Of a DNA stretch of 64,000 nucleotides, positions 36,424 through 46,133 are shown in pieces. This DNA is from Sporosarcina luteola (GTDB lineage: Bacteria; Bacillota; Bacilli; Bacillales_A; Planococcaceae), in contig NZ_JAMBOI010000002.1 of NCBI RefSeq assembly GCF_023715535.1, positions 496,001-560,000 of the forward strand, given 5' to 3'. The position numbers and the translations under genes were made by a program. Numbering within the stretch: the stretch's first letter is position 1; the number at the start of each line of letters is the position of its first letter. Below the pieces are notes generated by a model. That model searched no databases. It was not told the DNA's origin and was given only the letters and a program-made list of their open reading frames with translations.

Positions 36424-37269
36424 TTATTCTATGCTTCTCCACAAATATAACGCAGCATAACTTAAATATGGTGACCACGACGGAAAATGGACAAGCATTT
36501 CATCAACAGTCGACTTACGGTCTAGATTCCATAAGTGTTGTAATGCATTTTGTAGACCGATGTCAGCGACAGGAAACAAATTCGGCCGCCCTAGCCCGAA
36601 CATGAGGAAGTTTTGGGCAGTCCACGGACCAACTCCGCGATGCTTGACCATCTCTTTAATCACTTCATCATCATCCATCCGAGTAAACTTCGATAAATCC
36701 AACTTGCCATCCACTATCGATCTAGACAATCCGATTACATATTCCGCTTTCCGGCCACTGAATTGAAGCTTTCGCAAATCCTCCACATCGAGCGCAGCAA
36801 TTGTTTCTGGATTCGGATATCTCCACACTCCATCCTGGTAAGAACCAAAAGATTCTACAAATCGCATTGTTAACACATGAGAAAAAGCCAAATTCAACTG
36901 CTGGTGAATGATGTTTTTCATTAACGTACCATAAAGTGAAAAACTTTGGATGAGAGGCGTACCAGCATGATCCTTGAAGAGCTTTTCAAGATCCGTATCG
37001 ATAAAATGATCTGCAATTTCATCCAACGGACGGTCAAAATGAAATACGGACATAAGCTGATCAACCTGCTTTGTATTCATCGCATTTTTCAATAGGAAGG
37101 ATGGAGACTCTATCGAACCTAAGCCATATAGGCTGACGATATTCCCTTCCTCCATCGGAATGCGGATTTCGCGTTTCGTAAGGTCCACAGCGTTCACAGG
37201 ATCCCCCGCTAGTCGTTCCAGTGCTCTATCAAAGTCGTATGCGAACGGAATCGAAAATTGTGCATCCAT
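36424..37269 (-). CDS. DNA-3-methyladenine glycosylase II (AlkA-like)
   Basis: A 281-residue base-excision repair enzyme of the HhH-GPD fold. The helix-hairpin-helix is KHRGVGPWTAQNFLMFG (~200-216), followed by the catalytic Asp in FPVADIGLQNAL. The N-terminal ~110 residues form the AlkA-type beta domain. It removes alkylated purines from DNA. The start at 37269 (MDAQFSI) is 8 bases after AGAGG; earlier in-frame GTG and ATG codons lie within or next to that site. Monocistronic. Confidence 0.88.
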   Translation of the reverse strand: MDAQFSIPFAYDFDRALERLAGDPVNAVDLTKREIRIPMEEGNIVSLYGLGSIESPSFLLKNAMNTKQVDQLMSVFHFDRPLDEIADHFIDTDLEKLFKDHAGTPLIQSFSLYGTLMKNIIHQQLNLAFSHVLTMRFVESFGSYQDGVWRYPNPETIAALDVEDLRKLQFSGRKAEYVIGLSRSIVDGKLDLSKFTRMDDDEVIKEMVKHRGVGPWTAQNFLMFGLGRPNLFPVADIGLQNALQHLWNLDRKSTVDEMLVHFPSWSPYLSYAALYLWRSIE

Positions 37270-37336
37270 GATCATCACCTCTTTTCTTCATATTCTACCT
37301 TTTTTTCGTGCTTTAAAAAAACTTTTAGAAAAAGTG

Positions 37337-37364
37337 TTGACTTCTATGGAAAACAAGCTATAAT
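37337..37364 (+). promoter_or_regulatory. Promoter of tRNA-Val
   Basis: TTGACT (-35), 16 bases, then TATAAT (-10). The predicted start near 37371 leaves about 29 bases before the mature tRNA. Confidence 0.85.
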
Positions 37365-37399
37365 AATAAATGTGCAGTAAGCAAGCAACACTTTCTCCC

Positions 37400-37472
37400 G
37401 ATTCCGTAGCTCAGCTGGGAGAGCGCTACCTTGACAGGGTAGAGGTCGCTGGTTCGAGCCCAGTCGGAATCA
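37400..37472 (+). tRNA. tRNA-Val (anticodon GAC)
   Basis: A 73-base cloverleaf. Acceptor strands GATTCCG and CGGAATC pair fully, the D-arm is GCTCAGCTGGGAGAGC, the anticodon arm CTACC-TTGACAG-GGTAG places GAC at the reading position, and the T-arm is CTGG-TTCGAGC-CCAG. The 3' CCA is not encoded. It is a lone tRNA with its own strong promoter and a terminator at 37524-37567. Confidence 0.95.
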
Positions 37473-37490
37473 TTAGGTGCCAAACCTATT

Positions 37491-37521
37491 GGGACAACCG
37501 TCGGAACAACGGTTGATCCCG
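37491..37521 (+). other. Hairpin in the tRNA 3' trailer
   Basis: GGGACAACCGT-cggaac-AACGGTTGATCCC can pair over about 11 bp with one bulge. It has no T run, so it is not a terminator; it may be part of the tRNA precursor that is trimmed away. Confidence 0.45.
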
Positions 37522-37523
37522 TA

Positions 37524-37567
37524 TAAACAGACCTATTAGGCCGGATGCCTAGGGTCTGTTTTTTTAC
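37524..37567 (+). terminator. Terminator of the tRNA-Val transcript
   Basis: AAACAGACC...GGGTCTGTTT stem with inner pairing TAGG/CCTA, followed by seven T. Confidence 0.9.
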
Positions 37568-37860
37568 TACTACTATTCCTAACGACTTAAGTACACGACT
37601 AGCTTCCTGATTATCAACAAAAAAATATCAGTGGTTAATCTGACGTTTCTTCTTTTACTACAATATTAAAATGCTCTTTGATAACCCCCCTCTCTAACGA
37701 ATACTTTCCACAAGCGCTTTCCATCTCTGACATGCGCTATTCCGAACTCCTTTCAACAATCCCCAGAAATCGTTTTTTTCCATCCCTAATTCATCCCGTC
37801 ACCTGATATCTGTCCAATTCACCGCAAAACCACTTCATATACTGTATTACAATTCACGAG
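37568..37860. other. Intergenic gap without supported gene
   Basis: Between the tRNA terminator and the YjcZ-type gene. One 29-codon minus-strand ORF is present near 37700-37790 but lacks a usable ribosome site. No promoter of clear quality was found. Nothing else is supported. Confidence 0.5.
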
Positions 37861-37872
37861 GGAGGTGGTTCT

Positions 37873-37983
37873 ATGGGTTCAGGTACAGGTGGGTATGGAT
37901 ATGGCAGCAGCTTTGCGTTAATCGTCGTTCTGTTCATTCTCTTAATTATTGTAGGTGCCGCCTTCTACGGTGGCGGATATTAA
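37873..37983 (+). CDS. YjcZ-family spore-associated membrane peptide
   Basis: A 36-residue peptide: a Gly/Tyr-rich start, one hydrophobic span ([20 protein letters not shown]) and a GGGY end. This is the YjcZ family pattern, common in spore formers as several small copies and linked to sporulation. GGAGGTGG lies 5 bases before the ATG, and a strong terminator follows at 38037-38072. It is too short for ordinary gene finders. Confidence 0.88.
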   Translation: MGSGTGGYGYGSSFALIVVLFILLIIVGAAFYGGGY

Positions 37984-38036
37984 GTTCAGCATTCGACTCA
38001 AGCCTCTGCCCTTCAACAAGAAAACTACCTCACAAT

Positions 38037-38072
38037 ACAGACCCTCGGCTTGAGCCGAGGGTCTGTTTTTTT
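38037..38072 (+). terminator. Terminator after the YjcZ-type gene
   Basis: ACAGACCCTCGGCT-tg-AGCCGAGGGTCTGT, a 13- to 14-bp perfect stem, followed by seven T. Confidence 0.92.
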
Positions 38073-38176
38073 ATTCTCTCTTCCGCGGCCTGTCACTTGT
38101 TTAATTGTGTCAAAGTCACTGACAGATTAATACACTAACTTGAAGAAGAGTAGGCAGAAAAACAGGAGGTATGGAT

Positions 38177-39040
38177 GTGTTCTATCATATAAAGGAATTG
38201 CAATTCCGTTCCAAGCCAGAAAGGCCGGATCCTTTGTTTGCGAAGCAGCTGCAGGAGATTTTAGGAGGACAATTTGGAGAGATATCCGTTGCATTGCAAT
38301 ATTTGTTCCAAGGGTGGAGTGTTCGGGGCAATGGGAAATACAAAGATTTATTGATGGATACCGGAACGGAAGAATTGGCTCATATCGAAATGTTGGCCAC
38401 GATGATTGCCAGACTTTTAGACGGCGCGCCTGTCGGGGATTTAGAAGCCGCCGCGAAGGATCCAATTATCGGCGCGATTTTAGGAGGAATGAATCCGCAG
38501 CATGCAATCGTTTCAGGCTTAGGCGCCATGCCGGCTGACAGTGTCGGAAACAGATGGACGGCTGACTATATCATCGCTAGCGGTAATCTTCTTGCTGATT
38601 TCAGGGCAAACCTCAATGCCGAGTCGCAAGGGCGACTACAAGCTGTCAGGCTATACGAGGCAACCAATGACCGAGGGGTCAAAGACATGCTTTCTTGGCT
38701 GATCGCCAGGGATACGATGCACCAAAACCAATGGCTTGCGGCTATACATGAATTAGAAGCAAAAGAGAACGTAGTCGTACCAAGCACATTCCCGAAAGAA
38801 TTGGAGAAGCGGCAAGTTTCTTATACTCTATTCAACTTTTCGCGGGGGAATGAAAGCGCCGAAGGTCGTTGGGCACACGGACCAAGCATAGACGGCGAGG
38901 GAGTCTTTCAATACATTGAAAATCCAGTACCATTCGGAAAGATACCAACCCTTCGCCCAGCCCCACCGTATATACATGACACTCCTCCCTCCGTCATCAT
39001 GGATAGAGGCATGCATTTGGGACCTCCAAACATCTGTTAA
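38177..39040 (+). CDS. Manganese catalase family protein
   Basis: A 287-residue dimanganese catalase. LGGQFGEISVALQYLFQGW gives the first Glu ligand, TGTEELAHIEMLATMIA the Glu and His, and ARDTMHQNQWL the later His; NAESQGRLQAVRLYEATND carries the fourth region. It breaks down hydrogen peroxide; relatives (CotJC, YdbD) are found in the spore coat or under general-stress control. The GTG at 38177 (MFYHIKEL) is preferred because AGGAGGT is 6 bases upstream and relatives start there; the ATG at 38171 touches that site. Confidence 0.92.
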   Translation: MFYHIKELQFRSKPERPDPLFAKQLQEILGGQFGEISVALQYLFQGWSVRGNGKYKDLLMDTGTEELAHIEMLATMIARLLDGAPVGDLEAAAKDPIIGAILGGMNPQHAIVSGLGAMPADSVGNRWTADYIIASGNLLADFRANLNAESQGRLQAVRLYEATNDRGVKDMLSWLIARDTMHQNQWLAAIHELEAKENVVVPSTFPKELEKRQVSYTLFNFSRGNESAEGRWAHGPSIDGEGVFQYIENPVPFGKIPTLRPAPPYIHDTPPSVIMDRGMHLGPPNIC

Positions 39041-39204
39041 CTAATCCTTACTGCTTGAGCTTACAAAAAAGTCCGATGTAATGGGTGTGCCAGGTTCAGA
39101 ACTTAGCACACCTATAGCCACTCACCTTGATTAAAAAACAATATCCGAAAAAAGTTTGACAACTTTGTGAACAAGGTAAATAATATAGAAAAGGGGTGTT
39201 GGTA

Positions 39205-39438
39205 ATGGAATCCAAATTTAAGATGTTAAATGCCGTTAAGATTGTAGGTCTTACAGTGCTAGCAATCGGAATCTCCATTTTCTTATACGGTTTCTTTGTA
39301 AGCGATTACAGCGCAATCACCGGCATCGGAATTGGAACTGTGATGGGAGCTATTTTCATTTTCCTGATGGGGGTCTTCTTTGTCGCAACGGAAGAAATGC
39401 TCGAAAAGACGGAAAAAGGGATGCGCAGCATTCAATAA
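39205..39438 (+). CDS. Small two-span membrane protein
   Basis: A 77-residue protein with two hydrophobic spans (~10-30 and ~40-60) and a charged C-terminal tail (EEMLEKTEKGMRSIQ). AAAAGGGG lies 8 bases before the ATG at 39205. It is followed at once by a strong stem-loop. No family recognised and no functional link to the catalase gene upstream is evident. Confidence 0.75.
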   Translation: MESKFKMLNAVKIVGLTVLAIGISIFLYGFFVSDYSAITGIGIGTVMGAIFIFLMGVFFVATEEMLEKTEKGMRSIQ

Positions 39439-39478
39439 AAATGAAAGGAGCGCCCATAGAGGCGCTCCTTTCATTTTA
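39438..39478 (+). terminator. Terminator after the 77-residue gene
   Basis: AAAATGAAAGGAGCGCC-catag-AGGCGCTCCTTTCATTTT, a stem of about 16 bp ending in T residues. Confidence 0.9.
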
Positions 39479-39479
39479 C

Positions 39480-39602
39480 GTCTAGACTCCGGGCGCCAGA
39501 TGCTCGGGTCATAAGCCATCCCTGCTGCGAGGCAAAGAACGCCTCTTCGCAGGGTTGTCTTATGCCTATCGCATCTAAGCAGGCACCCTTCGCTTTTGTT
39601 CT
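39480..39602. repeat. Bacillaceae-type intergenic palindromic element
   Basis: Two imperfect inverted arms (39498-39533 and 39541-39576) share blocks such as AGATGC, CATAAG, CCCTGC and GAGGC around a short AAAGAAC loop, flanked by GGCGCC and a GCTTTTGTTC end. I remember very similar sequences (TCTAG...GGCGCC...CTCGGGTCATAAG...CTTATG...GCTTTTGTTCT) repeated across many Bacillus and related genomes. It carries no gene. It abuts the end of qoxD, so it may lie in the qox 3' UTR. Family status is from memory. Confidence 0.75.
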
Positions 39603-39603
39603 A

Positions 39604-39885
39604 TTACATATCCCATACCAATATTAACAACGTTCCGAAGATGGTGACGAGCGCGATAGCGATTCCGTAATAAATATTTGCGTAAATCGCCACTTTGTCT
39701 TCCGACTCGCCTGCATGCATAAAGCCGACAAGTTGAACGGCAGCCTGAATGAAGGCCGTAGCCAAAAGAATCGTCATCCCTACCGCAAATGACACATCCA
39801 AGAAGTAGACCGTTAAAGCTGCAGCAGTCAGAACTAACGAAAAGACAAATCCCATAACTTGTTTACGCGGGAATAATTCGCTCAT
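39604..39885 (-). CDS. qoxD: Quinol oxidase subunit IV
   Basis: A 93-residue protein with three membrane spans. LATAFIQAAVQLVGFMHAGES matches the conserved middle helix of QoxD/CyoD-type subunits, which help assemble the oxidase. It is the last gene of qoxABCD and starts 1 base after the qoxC stop. Confidence 0.9.
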   Translation of the reverse strand: MSELFPRKQVMGFVFSLVLTAAALTVYFLDVSFAVGMTILLATAFIQAAVQLVGFMHAGESEDKVAIYANIYYGIAIALVTIFGTLLILVWDM

Positions 39886-39886
39886 G

Positions 39887-40483
39887 TTACATCATTCCTT
39901 TCAAGTAGATGAAGCTGAAGATGAAGATCCAGACAACATCTAAGAAATGCCAGTATAGTGAGAAGATGAATGATTTATTGGCCGTCTCTGGCGTCAACCC
40001 ACGTTTTTTCACTTGCATGATAATGAATAGTCCCCAGAAGAGACCGACTGTCACGTGCGCACCGTGCGTCCCTAATGTCGTCAAAAGGATGCCTGTGAAT
40101 GCACTCACTTGAAGGCCTGCGCCAACATGGACATAATGTGTGAACTCATAAATTTCGACGCCCAAGAATGCCAGTCCGAGGAGTAATGTGACGGCAAAGA
40201 ACGTCATCATTGCATTTTTTCTACCGAGCCGCATGGCATGAACGCCAAGACCGATTGTAAAACTACTTGTTAACAGTAAAATCGTTTCAATGAGCACCGG
40301 CGTTATTTCGAAAATCTCTGCGCCAGCCGGTCCGCTTCCCGTACGATGTTCCAATGTAAAATAGGTTGCAAAAAGCGTCGCAAACAACATCACTTCAGCC
40401 CCCAGGAAAATCCAGAAACCTAATATGTTCAACTTATTCTGTTCTGTACCATATTCGAGCGGAAGCGAGTTATCGGTTTTCAT
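39887..40483 (-). CDS. qoxC: Quinol oxidase subunit III
   Basis: A 198-residue protein with five spans. [45 protein letters not shown] and [20 protein letters not shown] carry the subunit III signatures. It stabilises the catalytic subunit. Its start lies within the last 14 bases of qoxB, so translation is coupled. Confidence 0.93.
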   Translation of the reverse strand: MKTDNSLPLEYGTEQNKLNILGFWIFLGAEVMLFATLFATYFTLEHRTGSGPAGAEIFEITPVLIETILLLTSSFTIGLGVHAMRLGRKNAMMTFFAVTLLLGLAFLGVEIYEFTHYVHVGAGLQVSAFTGILLTTLGTHGAHVTVGLFWGLFIIMQVKKRGLTPETANKSFIFSLYWHFLDVVWIFIFSFIYLKGMM

Positions 40484-42428
40484 CAGCTAACACCTCGCTA
40501 TCTTTTTCTGTTGCTTCTATTTCTTCGACAGGAATGTAATAACCGTCGTCTTTTTCAAATGATCGGTGAGCCATGCATGCAAAGATTGCAATGGTCGTAA
40601 TAATCGCCGGAATCCACATACTGAATATGAATGAGAAGCCCCAAACAAAGAAGATGCAACTCATGATAAATGGCACTCCGCTGTTATTCGGCATATGAAT
40701 CTTTTCAATGCTTCCTTTGAATAAAGGCTGACCTTTTTTCTTATAATCCCAGAATGCTTCGATGGAATCGACATGCGGTGTCCGAGCAAAGTTGTACGAT
40801 TGAACAGGAGTCTGTGTCGCCCATTCAAGTGTACGGGCATCCCACGGATCTGAACCGATATTTCGTGAAGAATGCCGCGTGCTGTAATAGACGTTATAGA
40901 CGATTAATGCAAAGCCGATCGCCAGACCAACTGCTCCCACAAAGGAAAGCATGTTCAATGGACCATATCCAGATGCTTCAGAGTACGTGTACATCCGGCG
41001 CGCTTGCCCATCCAATCCAGTGAAGAACATTGGGAAGAATGTGACGTTAAAGCCGATTGCGATAAACCAGAATGCCCATTTTCCGATTCGTTCATTGAGC
41101 ATGAAGCCGAACATTTTCGGCCACCAGTACGTAAGACCGGCCAGCATCGCGAATACGACACCCGGAATGATTGTGTAATGGAAATGCGCAACCAAGAACA
41201 TCGTATTATGGTATTGATAATCGGCACTCGCCATACCGAGCATGACTCCTGTCACCCCGCCGATTGTGAAGATCGGGATGAACCCTACTGAATACAACAT
41301 CGGAACTGTAAATTCAATTTTCCCTTTCCGCATTGTCAACAGCCAGTTGAATATCTTAATTCCCGTTGGAATCGCAATCGCCATTGTTGTAATGGAGAAG
41401 ATACTATTGGTTAGAGGTCCTTGCCCCATTGTATAGAAGTGGTGAGTCCAGACTAAGAATGAGAAGAAGGAAATAATCACAATTGAAGCGACCATCGATG
41501 TATACCCGTAAAGATTACGGCGTGAAAACGTGGAAATGATTTCACTATATATACCGAATGCCGGCAAAATGAGGATATATACTTCCGGATGTCCCCAAAC
41601 CCAGAACAGGTTCGCCCAAAGCATATCCATTCCGCCATTAGTCATCGAGAAGATATGGGTGCCGAATAGACGGTCCATCGTTCCCAACAAAAGTGTAACT
41701 GTAAGGACTGGGAATGCGAAAACTACAATCGCGTTCGTGATTAAAGCAGTCCAAGTGAACATTGGCATTTTCATCAATTTCATACCAGGTGCTCTCATCT
41801 TAAAGATTGTCGTAACGAAGTTAATACCCGAGATCAATGTACCAATACCGGCTATTTGAATCGACATCAAATAATAATTCGTTCCGACGGATTGACTGAA
41901 GTCATTCCCTGCAAGCGGGAAATACGAAGTCCAACCAGCATCAGGAGAACCCCCGATAACGAATGAGATATTGAATAACATTGCACCCATAAAGAACAAC
42001 CAGAAACTAAGTGCATTCAAACGTGGAAACGCTACATCGCGCGCCCCGATTTGTAAAGGTACAACGAAGTTCATTAGCGCATAAATGAATGGCATCGCCA
42101 TGAAGATAATCATTACTACTCCATGGGTCGTAAATACTTCATTGTAATGTTGTGCATCCAACAATTTGTTGTCAGGCACGGCAGTTTGCGCCCGCATCAT
42201 CAACGCATCAACACCGCCCCGGAATAGCATGAGCAATGCAGCAATGATATACATGATGCCGATACGCTTATGATCAACAGTTGTCAACCACTCGCGCCAT
42301 AAATAACTCCATTTTTTAAAATATGTTAAGCCTATTAAAATCGCAATAACGGTTAGACCGATGGCAACCATAGATGCGTAAATTGCAGGGCTAGGATGAG
42401 GTATGGCGAATCGATCAAAGTAATCCAT
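40470..42428 (-). CDS. qoxB: Quinol oxidase subunit I (catalytic, haem-copper)
   Basis: A 652-residue membrane protein with about 14 spans. [20 protein letters not shown] carries the CuB His and cross-linked Tyr, [10 protein letters not shown] the CuB His pair, and [13 protein letters not shown] the haem ligands. It reduces oxygen to water and pumps protons. Length and the N-terminal extension agree with QoxB of Bacillus aa3-type quinol oxidases. GGAAGGAG precedes the ATG at 42428. Confidence 0.96.
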   Translation of the reverse strand: MDYFDRFAIPHPSPAIYASMVAIGLTVIAILIGLTYFKKWSYLWREWLTTVDHKRIGIMYIIAALLMLFRGGVDALMMRAQTAVPDNKLLDAQHYNEVFTTHGVVMIIFMAMPFIYALMNFVVPLQIGARDVAFPRLNALSFWLFFMGAMLFNISFVIGGSPDAGWTSYFPLAGNDFSQSVGTNYYLMSIQIAGIGTLISGINFVTTIFKMRAPGMKLMKMPMFTWTALITNAIVVFAFPVLTVTLLLGTMDRLFGTHIFSMTNGGMDMLWANLFWVWGHPEVYILILPAFGIYSEIISTFSRRNLYGYTSMVASIVIISFFSFLVWTHHFYTMGQGPLTNSIFSITTMAIAIPTGIKIFNWLLTMRKGKIEFTVPMLYSVGFIPIFTIGGVTGVMLGMASADYQYHNTMFLVAHFHYTIIPGVVFAMLAGLTYWWPKMFGFMLNERIGKWAFWFIAIGFNVTFFPMFFTGLDGQARRMYTYSEASGYGPLNMLSFVGAVGLAIGFALIVYNVYYSTRHSSRNIGSDPWDARTLEWATQTPVQSYNFARTPHVDSIEAFWDYKKKGQPLFKGSIEKIHMPNNSGVPFIMSCIFFVWGFSFIFSMWIPAIITTIAIFACMAHRSFEKDDGYYIPVEEIEATEKDSEVLADENR

Positions 42429-42494
42429 ACTTGTTGTACTCCTTCCGAAAATTTATTTCGTGGCAAATTAACTATAAAGAGAATTCTAGTAGAT

Positions 42495-43409
42495 TTATTT
42501 GTGTGCCGAATGATCCGTATCTACATCGCCGTGTGCGTCATCTGTGTCATGTTCTCCCTCATGGGAGTGCTTTGTTCCATGATTGTGACCTTCAGGCGGT
42601 GGCAAGAATTCCAAATGAGTTCCACTGAACGTCATTTGACCAAGATGACCCGGTTCCAGCAACTCAGCAAACTTGTCTTCTGTTAAAGGCTCGGCAGTCG
42701 CTCTCACTTCCTCGACCCATTTATCGAACTCGTCTGCTGGCATTGCCTCTACATGGAAGATGTTTTCGGCGAAGCCTTTCCCGCTGAAGTTTGCATTTCT
42801 CCCCATATATTCTCCAGGAACATCAGCTGCTAAATGTAATGTGGTGATCATATCCGACATTGCATACTTCTGTCCGCCAAGCTGCGGAATCCAGAAGCTA
42901 GTAATCGGACCGTATGAGTAAAGTCTAAATTCCAATGCTCGGTCGGTCGGGATATATAGATAATTCACCGTCTCAATATTTTCTTCCGGATAACTGAAAT
43001 GCCATTTCCAGTCAGAGGAAGAAGCGTAAACGACCAATGGTTTCTGATCTTCATATCCTTTTGGTGTCGCCTCCACTTCATAAGTGGACCTTACTGTGAC
43101 GATAGATAGGAAGATGATGATAATTATCGGTATCCCGACAATTATCGACTCAACAATCGGATTGCCTTCGATATGCGGAGGTTCATAATCCTCATCTTGT
43201 TTCGAAGCTCTATATTTCACAATCACATACACCAACAGAGCGAAAACAGCAATGACAACAATCGCCATCGTCGCAATCGAAATCCAAATAACATTGGATA
43301 TTGTTTCAGCTTGAGGTCCTTTCGGATCCAGGACCATTACCGGTTCACAACCTGCCAACACGGCAAGAATACCGATAACCAGACTTAAAAGCGTCAATTT
43401 CCTTTTCAT
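42495..43409 (-). CDS. qoxA: Quinol oxidase subunit II (lipoprotein)
   Basis: A 304-residue protein: lipobox VLAGC with Cys21, spans at ~40-64 and ~86-106, then the cupredoxin domain. The CuA site of cytochrome c oxidases is lost: the loop that would hold two Cys reads RNANFSGKGFAENIFHVEAM. That makes it a quinol rather than cytochrome c oxidase. The C-terminal ~30 residues form a His/Asp-rich tail (about ten His), longer than I recall for B. subtilis QoxA, perhaps metal-binding. AAAGGGG precedes the ATG. Confidence 0.94.
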   Translation of the reverse strand: MKRKLTLLSLVIGILAVLAGCEPVMVLDPKGPQAETISNVIWISIATMAIVVIAVFALLVYVIVKYRASKQDEDYEPPHIEGNPIVESIIVGIPIIIIIFLSIVTVRSTYEVEATPKGYEDQKPLVVYASSSDWKWHFSYPEENIETVNYLYIPTDRALEFRLYSYGPITSFWIPQLGGQKYAMSDMITTLHLAADVPGEYMGRNANFSGKGFAENIFHVEAMPADEFDKWVEEVRATAEPLTEDKFAELLEPGHLGQMTFSGTHLEFLPPPEGHNHGTKHSHEGEHDTDDAHGDVDTDHSAHK

Positions 43410-43972
43410 GGAAGTACCCCTTTCTTGTGTTCTATAAGCTATAGAAACAGCATTTGAAATTATAGTAATTTAGCAGTTCTTTGAGCTAGGTGCTTATCTT
43501 AATATAATAAATCGCCAAAAACAATCAGCAGGTGTACACTTCACAAAAACTTCACTAAAAAAAGAAGAATACTGTCACAAACCTTTCAATAAACATCTAT
43601 ATAACTGTCACACTCTTAATATCGTTTGGACATATTTTATTAATAAATATTAAAATACACTATTGAAATAAGCTTATTGCATTTTATTACCAACTTAAGA
43701 TGTTATTATTTTCATAGTAATTTGATTGGAGCTTTCCAACTTGTCATTTCCCTATCGATAAAAGGGACGAACAGATTTTCACACCTTTTCTTCATCAAGC
43801 ATTTTATAACAAAAATAGGAAGAACCTTGCCCAATTAGGGCAAATGTTCTTCCTATGTTTATACAGTTTTTGTGAAGTTTTAAGATGGTAAAAATAATAG
43901 ATGACTTTCTAGTGGAAAGGTTATCATGTGCTGATAAAAACTGAATTTATTTGAAAAATAAACCAAACATAT
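43410..43972. other. 563-base gap between qoxA and arsC
   Basis: It holds the qox promoter region (a TATAAT at 43464-43459 on the minus strand but no clear -35), a 13-base sequence ACTTCACAAAAAC at 43538-43550 that recurs inverted at 43866-43878, and a terminator at 43815-43856. No ORF of coding type was seen. The sequence is very A+T-rich. Confidence 0.6.
43815..43856 (-). terminator. Terminator of the ars operon
   Basis: ATAGGAAGAACATTTGCCC on the minus strand pairs with GGGCAAGGTTCTTCCTAT over about 17 bp, followed by TTTTGTT. It lies about 117 bases past the arsC stop. Confidence 0.85.
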
Positions 43973-44392
43973 TCATTCATCTGTTTCGTTAAATTGTTCA
44001 ATTCTCTGTCCGATTTCATCCCGTACCCGCTGGAAGAATGCCCATTTTTCCTCTTCCGTTCCCGTCGCTTTTGCCGGATCTTCGAACCCCCAGTGAGCAC
44101 GTTTTGTCTGAGGAGGCGTCACAGGGCAATTGTCATCGGCATCACCGCATAGCGTGACGATGAAATCAGCATTGTTCAGTATGTGCATATCAATAAGATC
44201 TGACGTTTGACCCGAAATGTCGATTCCTACTTCATTCATCGCTTTTATGGCGTTCGGATTGACACCGTGCGCTTCAATCCCGGCGCTAATAACATCCCAT
44301 TCCTCACCGAGGATCTTTTTTCCCCATCCTTCAGCCATCTGGCTACGACAAGAGTTGCCGGTACAAAGGAAGTAAATAGTTTTTTTCTCCAT
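43973..44392 (-). CDS. arsC: Thioredoxin-coupled arsenate reductase
   Basis: A 139-residue enzyme of the low-molecular-weight phosphatase fold. Cys10 and Arg16 sit in the loop CTGNSCRS; Cys82 and Cys89 ([12 protein letters not shown]) form the redox relay. These positions match the Staphylococcus plasmid pI258 ArsC. It reduces arsenate to arsenite, regenerated by thioredoxin. It is the last gene of arsRBC, 24 bases after arsB. Confidence 0.95.
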   Translation of the reverse strand: MEKKTIYFLCTGNSCRSQMAEGWGKKILGEEWDVISAGIEAHGVNPNAIKAMNEVGIDISGQTSDLIDMHILNNADFIVTLCGDADDNCPVTPPQTKRAHWGFEDPAKATGTEEEKWAFFQRVRDEIGQRIEQFNETDE

Positions 44393-44416
44393 GTTTACAC
44401 ACTTCCTTTTCCAATA

Positions 44417-45712
44417 TTAGATAATCAATAACCATACGTACAATCCGACTAGGGTGATGAAAAGTGTAGGGATCGTCAGAATGATTCCGACTTTAAAATA
44501 AGTCCCCCACCCGATTTTTACTCCTTTTTGTGAAAGGACATGCAGCCATAGCAACGTTGCGAGTGAACCGATCGGCGTAATTTTAGGGCCTAAATCCGAC
44601 CCGATGACGTTCGCGTAGATAAGCGCTTCCCGAATCGTTCCTGTCGTATTCGTTTCAGCTATTGCGAGTGCATCAATCATGACTGTCGGCATATTGTTCA
44701 TGATGGATGATAAAAATGCTGCTATGAAGCCCATTGTTATCGTAGCGGCAAAGAGACCTTGGTCAGCGGCCAGTTGAATGACATTCGCCAAGACACTTGT
44801 CAAACCGGCATTTTTCAACCCGTAGACAACAACATACATGCCGATTGAGAAGAAAACGATCGCCCAAGGTGCCCCTTTCAACACTTGTTTCGTGTGAACT
44901 GCTGGGCTTCTCTTTGCCATGACTAAGAAGAAGATGGCTACTATTCCTGCGATAAAAGACACCGGAAGTCCAATGAATTCACTTGAGAAGTAACCGACGA
45001 GTAATATGCCGAGGACTCCCCAAGAAAGCCGGAACATCCTGTGGTCTTTGATTGCTTGTTTCGGCTCTTTCAATTCGGCGACATCATACTTTCCAGGAAT
45101 ACTCTTTCTGAAAAACAAATACAAGACAAGAATGCTCGCGACTAATGAAAATAAGTTCGGAACAATCATCCTTGAAGCATATTCGGCAAAACCGATGCCG
45201 AAAAAGTCGGCTGAAACAATATTGACCAAGTTGCTCACAACTAAAGGTAATGATGTCGTATCTGCGATAAATCCGCTTGCAATGATAAATGGGAATATCA
45301 TTTTATCGCTGAACTTCAAATTCCGAACCATCGCTAAAACTATCGGCGTCAAGATGAGTGCCGCACCATCGTTCGCAAACAAAGCCGCTACAATTGCACC
45401 AAGAAGGCTGACATAAATGAACATGCACAGCCCGCTCCCCTTGGCTAGCCGAGCCATATGTAAGGCAGACCATTCAAAAAATCCGATTTCATCGAGTATT
45501 AAAGAGATGATGATGATTGCAATGAAAGCGAGTGTTGCATTCCAAACAATGCCCGTAACATCGAGCACATCCCCGAAGTCAACAACACCAAACAGCAATG
45601 CAATAATTGCCCCAGCACATGCAGACCATCCAATCGAAAGGTTTCGAGGCTGCCAAATAACAAAAATGAGCGTAAAGATAAAAATCAGTGACGCAGTTAT
45701 TACTAAATACAA
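44417..45712 (-). CDS. arsB: Arsenite efflux pump ArsB
   Basis: A 431-residue membrane protein with about 12 spans, of normal ArsB length. [19 protein letters not shown] and [20 protein letters not shown] are conserved ArsB segments, and a second half repeat has [17 protein letters not shown]. It exports arsenite or antimonite driven by the membrane potential. It starts 12 bases after arsR and would be cotranscribed with it. Confidence 0.95.
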   Translation of the reverse strand: MYLVITASLIFIFTLIFVIWQPRNLSIGWSACAGAIIALLFGVVDFGDVLDVTGIVWNATLAFIAIIIISLILDEIGFFEWSALHMARLAKGSGLCMFIYVSLLGAIVAALFANDGAALILTPIVLAMVRNLKFSDKMIFPFIIASGFIADTTSLPLVVSNLVNIVSADFFGIGFAEYASRMIVPNLFSLVASILVLYLFFRKSIPGKYDVAELKEPKQAIKDHRMFRLSWGVLGILLVGYFSSEFIGLPVSFIAGIVAIFFLVMAKRSPAVHTKQVLKGAPWAIVFFSIGMYVVVYGLKNAGLTSVLANVIQLAADQGLFAATITMGFIAAFLSSIMNNMPTVMIDALAIAETNTTGTIREALIYANVIGSDLGPKITPIGSLATLLWLHVLSQKGVKIGWGTYFKVGIILTIPTLFITLVGLYVWLLII

Positions 45713-45724
45713 ATGACTTCCTCC

Positions 45725-46072
45725 TTATTCACAACAAATACGTAATCCTTGCGCCTCCAACTTTTCAATGGAACTTCCTTGATCTGGCAAGTGTTTAAGG
45801 ACGCTAGAAATCAATGGATAATCTTCGTGTTCCTGATTGATTGAATAAAAGATCCACTGTCCCCTACGTTCTTCTTTCACCAATTCGATATCCCTTAATT
45901 TACGTAGATGTTGACTTATCGCCGGCTGACTCATCTTAAAGATTGCGACAAATTCACACACACAGCAATCATGTGATTCAAGCAATTTCATCATCGTCAG
46001 CCTCGTTTTATCCCCGAGAAGCTTAAATATTTGCGATGCTTTTTGTAAATCAATCGACTCTGTTGTTTTCAT
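45725..46072 (-). CDS. arsR: ArsR-family arsenite-responsive repressor
   Basis: A 115-residue winged-helix repressor. The metal site CVCEF lies at the start of the first DNA-binding helix (SHDCCVCEFVAIFKMSQPAIS), with one extra Cys before it, and a C-terminal Cys (GLRICCE) could be a third ligand. Arsenite binding releases DNA and derepresses arsRBC. The promoter upstream overlaps a 14-bp perfect palindrome. Confidence 0.93.
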   Translation of the reverse strand: MKTTESIDLQKASQIFKLLGDKTRLTMMKLLESHDCCVCEFVAIFKMSQPAISQHLRKLRDIELVKEERRGQWIFYSINQEHEDYPLISSVLKHLPDQGSSIEKLEAQGLRICCE

Positions 46073-46093
46073 TTATCATCACTCCTCGTCAGT

Positions 46094-46122
46094 ATCATAT
46101 AATTATATGCTTATATATACAA
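46094..46122 (-). promoter_or_regulatory. ars promoter with palindromic operator
   Basis: On the minus strand TTGTAT (-35, 46122-46117), 17 bases, TATGAT (-10, 46099-46094). The perfect palindrome CATATAATTATATG (46096-46109) covers the spacer and most of the -10, where ArsR binding would block polymerase. Confidence 0.7.
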
Positions 46123-46133
46123 GTGTAAAAAAC

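Noticed and set aside
37400..37567. Integrated element at the tRNA gene
   Set aside because: No integrase, no phage genes and no repeat of the tRNA 3' end were found nearby.
37700..37790. 29-codon minus-strand ORF (MEKNDFWGLLKG...)
   Set aside because: No proper ribosome-site spacing and no context; could be chance.
39604..43409. Cytochrome c oxidase (caa3)
   Set aside because: Subunit II lacks the CuA ligands and any haem c motif; gene set and sequence fit a quinol oxidase.
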